A DNA stretch of 64,000 nucleotides, from NCBI GenBank assembly GCA_024363285.1, contig AP024710.1, forward strand, positions 1,830,001 to 1,894,000, given 5' to 3'. The stretch is from Leptolinea sp. HRD-7. Its GTDB lineage: Bacteria > Chloroflexota > Anaerolineae > Anaerolineales > Anaerolineaceae. Below are positions 42,089 to 50,802 of the stretch, one piece after another. The notes beneath the pieces are model-generated. The model saw only the letters and a list, made by a program, of their open reading frames with translations. It did no database searches and was not told where the DNA came from. Numbering within the stretch: the stretch's first letter is position 1; the number at the start of each line of letters is the position of its first letter. The position numbers were made by a program, and so were the translations under genes.

Positions 42089-43189
42089 TTAATGGGTAAC
42101 GGCGTAAATAAAGAGAGATGTCTCGTCAGCCGCTGCCAGCGTTCGTCCATCCGGTGAAAATTCTGCCACTAAAAACCGGGTTTTTGATGAGGCGATGCGT
42201 TTTAATTCTTGCCCTGTTTTAACATCCAATAACGAGAGACCACTACCGGCAGAGGCAATGATCCGGGCATCAGGAGAAAAACTCAAGTCAACAGCCGGGG
42301 AACCTTCCAGCGGGATGACGGCTTCCTGTTTGCCTGTCTCAGCATTATAGATGTAAAGCAGCGGTTGGAAAGCGCCATCCAATTCACCTCCGGCAGAAAC
42401 CGCCAGAAGGTTGTCATCGGTTGAAAAGGCATGAGACATTATGAAATCCTGGTGACCGATTCTTGTTACCCGGGTACAATCCGCCCGTGTATCGAGCTGA
42501 ATAGTCGCGCGGGCAATCCAAACCAGCCACCTGCCAGCCGGAGATGGCAAGGCGGTATACACCGGCGCGGCTGTCTCAAAACCGCCGCAGGATGTCAATT
42601 CCTTTCCAGTTTTTACGTCAATGACGGCCGCTGTATGTTCTTCCTCCAACGATACCCAAATCCGCGTTCCTCCCCGTTCGAATACGGCTGTTACAAAATT
42701 TGCCGGCGCTAAAATTGACACATCCTTTTTACCGTCCATCGGATGAATTATCAGATGGCGGCGGTCAGATGTCAGCAATACTTGCCGGCTATTTGCTTCA
42801 TAGTCCAGAAAAGCGCTGTTTTCGGGAAAAGTATATGTTTCAAGCGTATTTAAGTTCACCGAATTATATCGGGTGATAGTTGAGGGTTGAATGGCTGTCA
42901 CTGATTGAGAATCAGGTTCCCAGATCAATTGATAAATATTTTTTACAGGAATTGAATGTATTCCAACCAGCTTTTCGGCATTTATTACATTTATTACAGG
43001 AAATCCGGTTGGTAGTGTGGGGGTCGTTGCGGTTTTTTTTGACAGAATTATGGGATATTTATTTTCCTTCGAACTTATTTCGTAGCCGGTGTGAGATGAA
43101 ACGATATTGATCGGAGCGATCATTGCACCTGGCACGGAATATGCGATTAGATTTAATACCAGCAGAATAACCGGCACATTCAATTTCAT
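42089..43189 (-). CDS. Exported WD40-like beta-propeller protein
   Basis: The 366-residue protein starts with a hydrophobic signal segment (VPVILLVLNLIAYSVPGA) and continues with WD40-like blades, seen as FSTDDNLLAVSAG, FSPDARIIASAG and FSPDGRTLAAAD near the C-terminus, with LYIYNAETGKQ and LLDVKTGQEL between them. It should be a secreted or surface-attached binding protein. No lipobox is apparent. GGAGGG lies about 10 bp before the ATG. It is followed by the HEAT gene after 55 bp. Confidence 0.75.
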   Translation of the reverse strand: MKLNVPVILLVLNLIAYSVPGAMIAPINIVSSHTGYEISSKENKYPIILSKKTATTPTLPTGFPVINVINAEKLVGIHSIPVKNIYQLIWEPDSQSVTAIQPSTITRYNSVNLNTLETYTFPENSAFLDYEANSRQVLLTSDRRHLIIHPMDGKKDVSILAPANFVTAVFERGGTRIWVSLEEEHTAAVIDVKTGKELTSCGGFETAAPVYTALPSPAGRWLVWIARATIQLDTRADCTRVTRIGHQDFIMSHAFSTDDNLLAVSAGGELDGAFQPLLYIYNAETGKQEAVIPLEGSPAVDLSFSPDARIIASAGSGLSLLDVKTGQELKRIASSKTRFLVAEFSPDGRTLAAADETSLFIYAVTH

Positions 43190-43208
43190 TGAGTAAACCC
43201 TCCTGGTA

Positions 43209-43256
43209 TGAAAAGTGCATCAAAATCATACTATAATCTATTTAATTCGCGGAGGT
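43209..43256 (+). promoter_or_regulatory. Candidate promoter and ribosome-binding site of the two-component pair
   Basis: TATAAT at 43232-43237 is a perfect -10; the bases 17 bp upstream (TGAAAA, 43209-43214) are a weak -35. GGAGGT at 43251-43256 sits 4 bp before the ATG at 43261. The gap to the divergent propeller gene is only 71 bp. Confidence 0.45.
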
Positions 43257-43260
43257 ATGT

Positions 43261-44049
43261 ATGAGCACCGTCAACATCCTGGTTGTAGAGGATGACGAGA
43301 TTGTCGCGAAAACTGTTGAACGCAGTTTGAGGGGACATGAATTCCGCGTGACTATTGCCAACAGCGGTGTTGAGGGATTAAAAGTTGCTCGCAGGCAGGC
43401 AACTGATTTGATTCTGTTGGATGTGATCATGCCCGGGATGGACGGTTACGCGGTTTGTCGGGAAGTGCGGGCAGACCCCTTGCTGGCCAATATTCCTATA
43501 TTGTTCCTGACGGCAAAAGCCAAAGATGAAGACCGAATCGCCGGCTTCCTGGCTGGAGCCGATGATTACCTGACAAAACCATTCAATATTGATGAGCTGA
43601 TCTTGCGTATCCGCGCGATATTAAGGCGTTCCAAGACGCATCCGCGTGTCGAGGGAGATCCGACGGTCGAAACCAGTTCACGTGTGGTCGCGGTAACGGC
43701 AGATGAACCTGATCTTAAAGAACAGGGCGCGAAACATCAGATTGCCATAGGAGATTATGTATTAAATGTAAAGAGTTATGAACTGAAGACCCGATCGCGC
43801 GGTAAGGTGCGTTTGACCCCGGTACAGTTCGATCTTCTTTACCATTTGATGAGCCACCCGGGTGAGATTTTTTCACCCAGCCGCCTTCTGGATGAGGTTT
43901 GGGATTATCCATCTGATGCCGGTAGCCCCGACCTGGTACGCGTGCATATAAAAAATTTGCGTGAACGGATCGAACCCGACCCGCATGAACCTCAATTTAT
44001 CCAGACAGTGGCCGGGTACGGTTATACCATACGCGCGGACGAAGATTGA
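43261..44049 (+). CDS. OmpR/PhoB-family response regulator
   Basis: The 262-residue protein has an intact receiver: D11-D12 acidic pair, phosphoacceptor D54 in LILLDVIMPGMDG, T84 and K106 in LTKPFN. A linker of about 50 residues follows, then a PhoB-type winged helix (residues ~165-260: VRLTPVQFDLLYHLMSHPGE and GYGYTIR). It should be a phosphorylation-dependent transcription factor, with the histidine kinase immediately downstream as partner. Confidence 0.92.
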   Translation: MSTVNILVVEDDEIVAKTVERSLRGHEFRVTIANSGVEGLKVARRQATDLILLDVIMPGMDGYAVCREVRADPLLANIPILFLTAKAKDEDRIAGFLAGADDYLTKPFNIDELILRIRAILRRSKTHPRVEGDPTVETSSRVVAVTADEPDLKEQGAKHQIAIGDYVLNVKSYELKTRSRGKVRLTPVQFDLLYHLMSHPGEIFSPSRLLDEVWDYPSDAGSPDLVRVHIKNLRERIEPDPHEPQFIQTVAGYGYTIRADED

Positions 44050-44083
44050 TAATCATTAACTGTAAAAGAGTTGAGCCTGAAGA

Positions 44084-46159
44084 ATGACAACCGCACAAAA
44101 ATCGGATAAAGACCGAACATGGGAAGAATCGGTTGAATATCTGGCCAGCCAATTGGCCGGACAGGATCAATTAAACCCTGCACTGCAATCCGGCCTTGAA
44201 TTCATTCTTCAACGTCTAAATCTTGAAAGTGGTATGATCCTCGCTCCGGAATGGAACAAGGGCGATCCATTGATCAGTCTTGCCGTAGGAAAAACCCGCT
44301 CCTGGCAAAACCAGATCCATTCTCGTGAAAGTTTTTTAAATTCTCTTTTGCAACAGGCCAGCGAGTCACAAACCGGTGAAGTGGTTGCCGATAAAGCTGG
44401 TATGGTGGCCATTTTTCCTTTAATATCGGCCGATGGCGGGCAAGGATTGTTTTTAACCAATCTTCGTGAGTTTACTCAGGAAGAAAAAGACTTTCTCGAA
44501 GCAGCCACATTCCTTTTAGGTCAACGAATTTCTACCTATTTCAGTCAACTGCGCATGGTTCAATACCGAAAAGGAATGGACCTGATCAGTCAAATATTTG
44601 CCGGTTTGAACAGTATGGCAGCCGGCGAGGAACTGGAAACCCGCTTGGTTCGAAGCTTGAAGGATATCTTCAGTTGCGAGGCAGCATCCATCGCGCTAAT
44701 CAGTGATAATCCAGACGCGCTGCTGGTCAAGAAGACCATCGCCGGTGGAGAAGATTGGATCTACCAGGTCAGCATCAAACCCGGAAAAGGACTTCTCGGG
44801 GTTTGCATGAACGAGCGCCGTCCGATGATTTTTAACCAGCCCGTTCTTGATAGCCGGTTTGACCCGGAAATTGATTCGATCCCCGGGGTGGAAGCCAATT
44901 CGCTAACATTCGTCCCATTAACCGCTCCTGATCAGGTTACTGGTGTGGTGGAATTAATCAACCACATTGGCGGTGGATTTACGCACGGTGACCTGGAATT
45001 ACTGGAAAAGTTGGGTGAATCGATAGCTCATCTGCTTCGAAACATTCAGATGACCGAGCAGCTCAAAGTGATGAACGCGCATCTGGAAGCCAGCCGCTGG
45101 GAACTGGTACGCTCTCGTAACACACTTCGAAGCCTGTTTGATAACCTACCAGATTCGTTATACATTATTGACCGGAAATACCGATTGGTGGCTGTTAATA
45201 TGGCACGGGCAAAGCGGGTAAATACTGAACCCCGCATGATCATCAACCACCTGTGCTACAACGCGCTTTACAAGCGGTCTGAACCCTGTGAAAACTGCCT
45301 GGTGGCAGATACGTTCTATAACCATACCACGACAAATCGCACTGAACGGGTATGGGATAGTGGTGACCATCCATTGGAATGGGATATTACAGTGTATCCA
45401 ATTATTGAAGAGGATGAAGAAGTTCCGCAGGTGATCATCTTTGAGCGTGATGTGACGGAAAAGAACATGATGGGCGCTATTTTAATCCAGTCAGAAAAAA
45501 TGGCAGCCGTCGGGCAACTGGCGGCCGGTATCGCCCATGAGATAAATAACCCGTTGACTGTGGTTTTGGCCAATGCCCAACTGTTGGAGCGTTCACTGCC
45601 CAAGGGGAGTGATGACGCCGAAGCCGTTGACCTGATCTTTCGTGCCGGCACCCGGGCATTGCAGGTTGTCCGCAATTTGTTGAATTTTGCCCGGAAAGAG
45701 CAATCGGAAGTCAAACCGACCGATATCAACCAGTCGATTCAATCCGCGCTGGATATGCTTAAGCACGAGTTTATGCAACGTTCCGTGGAGTACAGCTTTG
45801 AACCGGCAGAACACCTGCCGTTGATCATGGCTTCTCAAGAAAACCTTTCAGGCGTCTGGGTAAATATCATGATCAACGCGATGGATGCGACAATCGGGAA
45901 ACAGGGTCGGGTTAAAATTGTCACTCAGCACACCGCCAACGAGATTCGTGTCATCATTAGCGATAATGGACATGGGATTGAACCAGACAAATTAAAACGC
46001 ATATTTGACCCCTTCTATACAACGAAAGACGTGGGAAAAGGGACCGGGTTAGGGTTATCCATCTGCCATCGGGTGATCAAACAACATGGCGGGAATATTC
46101 TGGTTGATAGCCAGATTGAAGTGGGGACTACTTTCACGATTATCCTGCCGGCGTATTAA
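44084..46159 (+). CDS. Soluble sensor histidine kinase (GAF-PAS-HisKA-HATPase)
   Basis: The 691-residue protein has no membrane segment. It has a GAF-like N-terminal region and a GAF domain (~170-310), a coiled segment, a PAS domain (~345-455; SLFDNLPDSLYIIDR) and a kinase core. H485 in AGIAHEINNP is the phosphorylation site and the ATPase motifs are VWVNIMINAMDA, DNGHGI and GKGTGLGLS. The PAS domain carries C-E-N-C type cysteines near residue 405 (EPCENC), which may bind a cofactor. It sits 34 bp after its response regulator and 114 bp before the flagellar operon. Confidence 0.9.
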   Translation: MTTAQKSDKDRTWEESVEYLASQLAGQDQLNPALQSGLEFILQRLNLESGMILAPEWNKGDPLISLAVGKTRSWQNQIHSRESFLNSLLQQASESQTGEVVADKAGMVAIFPLISADGGQGLFLTNLREFTQEEKDFLEAATFLLGQRISTYFSQLRMVQYRKGMDLISQIFAGLNSMAAGEELETRLVRSLKDIFSCEAASIALISDNPDALLVKKTIAGGEDWIYQVSIKPGKGLLGVCMNERRPMIFNQPVLDSRFDPEIDSIPGVEANSLTFVPLTAPDQVTGVVELINHIGGGFTHGDLELLEKLGESIAHLLRNIQMTEQLKVMNAHLEASRWELVRSRNTLRSLFDNLPDSLYIIDRKYRLVAVNMARAKRVNTEPRMIINHLCYNALYKRSEPCENCLVADTFYNHTTTNRTERVWDSGDHPLEWDITVYPIIEEDEEVPQVIIFERDVTEKNMMGAILIQSEKMAAVGQLAAGIAHEINNPLTVVLANAQLLERSLPKGSDDAEAVDLIFRAGTRALQVVRNLLNFARKEQSEVKPTDINQSIQSALDMLKHEFMQRSVEYSFEPAEHLPLIMASQENLSGVWVNIMINAMDATIGKQGRVKIVTQHTANEIRVIISDNGHGIEPDKLKRIFDPFYTTKDVGKGTGLGLSICHRVIKQHGGNILVDSQIEVGTTFTIILPAY

Positions 46160-46273
46160 TTTTTACACCGCATTTATATTGCTTTTACAGCGCTTTTATC
46201 CAATCAGAATTGGAACAATGTTACAACTGAACCAGGCGAAGATTTGGTTCAAAATTTTGGATTTAACTAGAGA
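46160..46273 (+). promoter_or_regulatory. Leader region of the flagellar operon with two dyads
   Basis: The gap before flbD holds CCAAT-CAGA-ATTGG (46200-46213) and TGAACCA (46228-46234) paired with TGGTTCA (46245-46251), followed by AAAATTTT. The second could terminate the kinase transcript. A sigma-28 promoter is not present here, and I see no clear sigma-70 or sigma-54 pair. Confidence 0.35.
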
Positions 46274-46483
46274 ATGATTGCGCTCACCAGACTAAACGGA
46301 ACAAAATACTACCTGAACGCTGACTTGATTGTTACCGTTGAAGGCACTCCTGATACGGTTATTTCTCTAACAAATGGAACCAAATTTGTAGTGCGTAATC
46401 GCCCGGAGGATGTTGTACAAATGATTGTTCAATACCAGAGACTGGTGCATAACCCTGACATCCAGGTAACCCGAGGAGAGTGA
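46274..46483 (+). CDS. flbD: FlbD-family flagellar protein
   Basis: The 69-residue protein matches small FlbD proteins: MIALTRLNGTKYYLNADLI at the start, VEGTPDTVISLTNGTKFVVR in the middle and a final short hydrophilic tail. FlbD genes sit directly before motA in Gram-positive and deep-branching bacteria, as here (1 bp before motA). Its role is not established. It opens the flagellar operon in this window. Confidence 0.9.
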   Translation: MIALTRLNGTKYYLNADLIVTVEGTPDTVISLTNGTKFVVRNRPEDVVQMIVQYQRLVHNPDIQVTRGE

Positions 46484-46484
46484 G

Positions 46485-47285
46485 ATGGATCTAGCCACCA
46501 TTATTGGGCTTGGAGCAAGCCTCGTTGTTGTTATCGTCGTCATGATCCTTGACGGTGGTACTCCTATGGAACTGCTCGCGCACCCATCGGCCATTCTTTT
46601 GACTCTGGTTGGTTCAATGGTATGTACCATCTCCACCATGCCATTTGAAGGTGTGGTGAAAATTCCGATCTACATATCAAAAGCATTTATCAGTAAAAAA
46701 GTGAACCTGCCTGAGATCATCAACACCCTGGCATCTATGGCAGATAAAGCCCGCCGTGAAGGTTTGCTTGCTCTGGAAGAAGAAAGTAAAAAAATCCCTG
46801 ATCCGTTTTTACGGCAGGGAATTATGCTGGTTGTTGATGGTACTGATCCATCTCAGGTACGCGCGATCCTTGAATTGGAAATTAAGAACATGGAAGAGCG
46901 CCATGAGATTGGCATCAACTTTTTCAATACAGCAGGTGGTTTTAGTCCCACATTCGGTATTATCGGTACGGTTATGGGGCTAATCTCCGTGTTGAAACAA
47001 TTGGACGATCCGGGGAAGCTGGCAAAATCGATCGCGGCGGCCTTCCTGGCTACCCTGTGGGGGTTGCTTTCCGCGAACCTGATCTGGCTTCCCATCGGTG
47101 GTAAGTTAGCGTTACGCAGTAAAGAAGAAGTGAACTACCGGCACATGTTGCTGGAAGGTATATTGTCATTGCAGGCAGGCGAGAATCCGCGCATTATTAA
47201 AGAAAAACTGAGCACTTTCCTGCCTCCGGCTGAACGGAAGCATGCCGAAGGCGGCGCCGGCGCCCAGGCTGGAGCAAAAGCATGA
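46485..47285 (+). CDS. motA: Flagellar motor stator protein MotA
   Basis: The 266-residue protein has four membrane helices and a cytoplasmic loop between helices 2 and 3. The conserved GFSPTFGIIGTVMGLI segment holds the proline used in ion translocation; LEEESKKIPDPFLRQGIMLVVDG is the loop that meets FliG. With MotB it forms the ion channel driving rotation. Whether H+ or Na+ is used is not decided by sequence. Overlaps motB by 4 bp. Confidence 0.95.
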   Translation: MDLATIIGLGASLVVVIVVMILDGGTPMELLAHPSAILLTLVGSMVCTISTMPFEGVVKIPIYISKAFISKKVNLPEIINTLASMADKARREGLLALEEESKKIPDPFLRQGIMLVVDGTDPSQVRAILELEIKNMEERHEIGINFFNTAGGFSPTFGIIGTVMGLISVLKQLDDPGKLAKSIAAAFLATLWGLLSANLIWLPIGGKLALRSKEEVNYRHMLLEGILSLQAGENPRIIKEKLSTFLPPAERKHAEGGAGAQAGAKA

Positions 47286-48097
47286 GCAGTCATGGCGGCG
47301 GTAATGACCGCTGGTTGGTAAGTTATTCTGACTTCATCACCCTTTTGATGGTGTTGTTTGTCGTGTTGTATTCCATGGGGCAGATCGATGTAAAGCGGTA
47401 CAAAGCCCTGGCGCAGAACTTAAAAGCCGCGTTTACTGTGGGCGGCGCGCCACCCAAAGTGGTTGACCCGAATATCGACCAGTCTGGCGGGTTAAGTCTG
47501 AACGCGGCAGCGCAGCCAATTCAAGTTGAGGGGCTGCCTGTTCTATCTTCCGTTGGTTCTGAGGTTGCCGGCAAATTGACGGATCTTCTAAAAGAAAATG
47601 GATTGAGCAGCGAGGTCAGCGTTCAGAACAATGTGGAAGGTGTGCTGATCTCTCTCAGCCAGAAATTGACGTTCGTTGAAGGCCGGGCTGAATTGCAACC
47701 GGCTGCGTATCCTATTCTTGATACGATCGTTACCATGGTTGAGGGAATCCCCAATGAGATTCGGGTGATCGGTCATACCGATAATACTCCCCCGATCGAC
47801 CCGCGATATCCAGATAACTGGTCTCTGTCGCTGGCTCGTTCCAATGAGATTGTTCGATATTTTCAGGCAAAGGGAATTTCCCCCGACCGCCTGATACCTA
47901 CAGGACGGGGTGAATTTCAGCCCCTGTTCCCTAACGATACTCCGGAACACCGAAATATGAACAGCCGGGCTGAAATTGTGGTTGTATACCCCATCAGTTC
48001 AGACCAGGTTCAACTGGATATTCGCAATATGCCCGGTGATATGCAAACCGGTACCCTTCCTGAGCCTACCAAGGAGGTTACGACCAATGAGCACTGA
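47282..48097 (+). CDS. motB: Flagellar motor stator protein MotB
   Basis: The 271-residue protein has a single N-terminal membrane helix with the ion-binding Asp in SYSDFITLLMVLFVVLYS, a plug/linker region, and a C-terminal OmpA-like peptidoglycan-binding domain (residues ~140-245; GHTDNTPP, SLARSNEIVRYF and NMNSRAEIVV). It anchors the stator to the wall. It overlaps fliL by 11 bp. Confidence 0.95.
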   Translation: MSSHGGGNDRWLVSYSDFITLLMVLFVVLYSMGQIDVKRYKALAQNLKAAFTVGGAPPKVVDPNIDQSGGLSLNAAAQPIQVEGLPVLSSVGSEVAGKLTDLLKENGLSSEVSVQNNVEGVLISLSQKLTFVEGRAELQPAAYPILDTIVTMVEGIPNEIRVIGHTDNTPPIDPRYPDNWSLSLARSNEIVRYFQAKGISPDRLIPTGRGEFQPLFPNDTPEHRNMNSRAEIVVVYPISSDQVQLDIRNMPGDMQTGTLPEPTKEVTTNEH

Positions 48098-48815
48098 TAC
48101 TCCTGCTAAGAAAAGCAAGCCCAATTTTCTCAAAATCCTGATTTATTTCATCGCTGGTGTGATCATAATGACCACAGCGGCTACCAATCTGCTGGTGGTC
48201 TATGTTCTTTTCGCGCCGGATACCATGCCAAAACCGATATACCTGGTTTATTCTCTTCCAGCCGGTGTGGCAGGACAATCAGGGGCAGCAGGAGCTGTTC
48301 CGGCGGAAGGTCAGCCCGGGGTTACCTCAGGCAGTGCAAATCCAATTGCCGTAATTACCGGTAAACCGGCTGAGGCGGCACCGGCAGTCGAAGAACATGC
48401 GGCGGCCGAACCGAAAAAGACGGCCGCGAGTACAACACATAATTCGGCCGGGGTGGAACCGGGCCAGGGGATTATGATCGATACCAGCACAAAGATCGTC
48501 AACCTGGCTGAACCTGGCGGGAAAAAATTTATCAGAGTTACGGCTACGTTAGAGTTTGATCCTCCAGCCGGCTATGCAGAGATGCCTGAAGAAGAAAAAA
48601 CCGCTGAACTGGCGAAATTTACAACTGAAATCAATGCCAAAATTCCCATTCTTGATGACACGATCGTTACCATTTTGTCATCCAAAGATTTTCAATCTGT
48701 TTACACCACCGAAGGTAAAGATGCTCTTCGTCAGGAAATTATGAATGCGGTCAATTCGAAACTTCCTGAATACAAAGTGATTTACGTTTATTTCAAAGAA
48801 TTTGTGATGCAGTAA
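48087..48815 (+). CDS. fliL: Flagellar basal body-associated protein FliL
   Basis: The ~242-residue protein has a single membrane helix near residues 15-45 and a periplasmic FliL domain (residues ~130-240: FIRVTATLEFDPP, ILSSKDFQSVYTTEGKDALRQEIMNAVN). Between them is an unusual ~80-residue Ala/Pro/Glu-rich linker, making the protein longer than the usual ~150-170 residues. I chose ATG 48087 with GGAGG nine bases upstream; upstream in-frame codons run through motB and lack a signal. Confidence 0.88.
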   Translation: MSTDTPAKKSKPNFLKILIYFIAGVIIMTTAATNLLVVYVLFAPDTMPKPIYLVYSLPAGVAGQSGAAGAVPAEGQPGVTSGSANPIAVITGKPAEAAPAVEEHAAAEPKKTAASTTHNSAGVEPGQGIMIDTSTKIVNLAEPGGKKFIRVTATLEFDPPAGYAEMPEEEKTAELAKFTTEINAKIPILDDTIVTILSSKDFQSVYTTEGKDALRQEIMNAVNSKLPEYKVIYVYFKEFVMQ

Positions 48816-48827
48816 AGAAGGTGCGCG

Positions 48828-49880
48828 ATGTTGACCCAGGCAGAAATCGATGCCCTGTTGAACGGGGCTATAGAGATCGAAGGGACTGAAAGTCAGGAAG
48901 GTGTAAACCTCGCTGACATGATGGGGAAGGCTGGTCAGCCAAAGGAAACCAGCTCATCCGAAAAGAACGTCCGACCTTATAACTTCTGGTCTCCTGACCG
49001 ATTCTCTAAAGAACAGATTCGGGCGATCGAACTGGTGCATGAAGAGTTGGCGGAGCGGTTGACCAACAGCCTGCCGTCTTTCATTCGTACCAACCTGCGC
49101 CCTCGCGTTGTTCATACCGAGCAAGGCCGTTTTCATGATTTTATGGCTGATCTGGCACCTACTACTCTCTATCACCTGGTTTCACTGGCTCCTCTGCCCG
49201 GACAGATCGTTATTGTGTTCAGTGATGATGTCAATTTTGTTATTCTTGAGCAGCGGTTGGGCGGCGCGTCAGATAGCCGCGGACGCAGCCACTCTCTGAC
49301 TGAAATTGATCAATCCCTGCTTCAGGATCTGGTTGAAAACATGTTGAATGATGTCAAAGCTTCCTGGGGTAAGGTTGTCAGTATTGAGCCGAAGCTGATT
49401 GACAGTACCGTCAACCAGCATTGGGTTCAGATGATGATGGGTAATGAGCGTGTGTTAATGGTCACATTTGAAATGATGATCAAAGACACCACCGGCACCA
49501 TGAGTTTCTATATCCCTTACTCTATGCTCAAACCAGTGGTCAACGAGTTGAACCCGCACGTGATCATTACCGGTAAGAAAGAACAAATTGTGGATTATTC
49601 TGCCCGGCAAACCAACCTTGAAAGTTTATATCGCACGGTTGTTCCACTGAGAGTGATTCTGGGCAATGTCCGTTTATCCATAAAAGAAATGACGAACCTG
49701 TCTATTGGCGATGTACTGGTGTTGGACTCAAATCCAAACCAGGATGTGTTAATTCAGGTAAATGGAACCACCCGATTTAAAGGCAAGATAGGAAAACAAT
49801 CCAATCATCTGGCTGTTCAAATCAGTGGACCTGTCAATATTCCGAAAGTCACTCCCGAAAAACAGGAGACAAAATTATGA
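48828..49880 (+). CDS. fliM: Flagellar motor switch protein FliM
   Basis: The 350-residue protein has the N-terminal CheY-P binding motif LTQAEIDALLNG, the middle domain (HEELAERLTNSLPSFIRTN and the MSFYIPYSML segment), and a C-terminal SpoA domain (residues ~265-340). It forms the C-ring and is the target of CheY. Ends overlapping fliN by 4 bp. Confidence 0.95.
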   Translation: MLTQAEIDALLNGAIEIEGTESQEGVNLADMMGKAGQPKETSSSEKNVRPYNFWSPDRFSKEQIRAIELVHEELAERLTNSLPSFIRTNLRPRVVHTEQGRFHDFMADLAPTTLYHLVSLAPLPGQIVIVFSDDVNFVILEQRLGGASDSRGRSHSLTEIDQSLLQDLVENMLNDVKASWGKVVSIEPKLIDSTVNQHWVQMMMGNERVLMVTFEMMIKDTTGTMSFYIPYSMLKPVVNELNPHVIITGKKEQIVDYSARQTNLESLYRTVVPLRVILGNVRLSIKEMTNLSIGDVLVLDSNPNQDVLIQVNGTTRFKGKIGKQSNHLAVQISGPVNIPKVTPEKQETKL

Positions 49881-50290
49881 CCGACGAAGTTCTGGAACCT
49901 ACTGAGTCCACGGATGGACAGAAATCAAGCATGGACGCGCTTCAGGAAAGCATAAATTCAATGATTGCAGGGGAATCTGCCTCATCTGCCGGACCGCAGG
50001 CTGCCGGAGTGACAGAGGAAAAGCCGGCTACTCCACTTGGGGGGTCTGCTATTAATTTGCTTATGGATGTCAATCTGCTGTTCACGGTTGAACTAGGCCG
50101 AACCCAGATGCCCATCAAACACGTCTTGGAATTACAAAAGGGATCTGTTGTAGAACTTGACCGTGTTGCCGGCGAGCCTGTGGATGTTTATGTCAATGAG
50201 CATCTCATGGCGCGTGGTGAAGTGGTAGTGGTCGATGATAAATTCGGGGTGCGTATTACCGAATTGATTGCTCCTGAAACGAAAGAGTGA
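49877..50290 (+). CDS. fliN: Flagellar motor switch protein FliN
   Basis: The 137-residue protein has an acidic, Ser/Gly-rich N-terminal part and a C-terminal SpoA domain (~residues 57-135: LMDVNLLFTVELGRTQMPIKHVLELQKGSVVELDRVAGEPVDVYVN and ARGEVVVVDDKFGVRITE). It is the lower C-ring component, made together with FliM. Confidence 0.95.
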   Translation: MTDEVLEPTESTDGQKSSMDALQESINSMIAGESASSAGPQAAGVTEEKPATPLGGSAINLLMDVNLLFTVELGRTQMPIKHVLELQKGSVVELDRVAGEPVDVYVNEHLMARGEVVVVDDKFGVRITELIAPETKE

Positions 50291-50295
50291 TCCCT

Positions 50296-50802
50296 ATGCT
50301 GGATCAACTTAAACAAGCCTGGGAACGGTTACGTTCTGTTAAGGGTTTTACAACCTGGCTTTGGGTCATTATTCTCTTTGTAATTCTGGCCGTCGGGTTG
50401 TTGATGAACGAACCGCTGCCGGCAGTCAATGGAGAAGACAATACCGGGAGCGTAGGCAGTACCGGATTGGCCTTATCTGTATTCCTCCGGTGGATGGCGG
50501 TTATAGGGCTTGTCTATATCGCTTTTATTTTCATCCGCCGGTGGCAGGGGAATAAGCCAGGCCAAACACAGCGCCGTATCAATGTGTTGGAACGGTTTTA
50601 TGTTTCTCCCAAGCAGGTACTATACATCGTGAATGTGGACGGGCGGGAATTCTTCCTCGGAGCGACTGATTCTTCGATCAATTTGATCGCGGAAATGAAT
50701 TCTGACGAGCTGCGTTCGCAGCCGATTCAAGAAACCCGGGAAGATTTTGAATCATTGCTCCGGAATAAAAAAGAAGCCTTAAATGAAGCAGACCATGAAT
50801 AA
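50296..50802 (+). CDS. fliO: Flagellar biosynthesis protein FliO
   Basis: The 168-residue protein has a short N-terminal amphipathic part, two hydrophobic helices (residues ~18-36 and ~58-80), and a small cytoplasmic FliO-type domain with INVLERFYVSPKQVLYIVNVDGREFFLG. FliO assists FliP assembly. I use ATG 50296 downstream of AAAGAG; a GTG at 50287 overlaps the fliN stop (GTGA) and is possible. Its 3' end overlaps fliP by about 20 bp. Confidence 0.85.
   Translation: MLDQLKQAWERLRSVKGFTTWLWVIILFVILAVGLLMNEPLPAVNGEDNTGSVGSTGLALSVFLRWMAVIGLVYIAFIFIRRWQGNKPGQTQRRINVLERFYVSPKQVLYIVNVDGREFFLGATDSSINLIAEMNSDELRSQPIQETREDFESLLRNKKEALNEADHE

Noticed and set aside
46160-46273. Sigma-28 promoter before flbD
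   Set aside because: No TAAA...GCCGATAA match is present; only dyads are seen.
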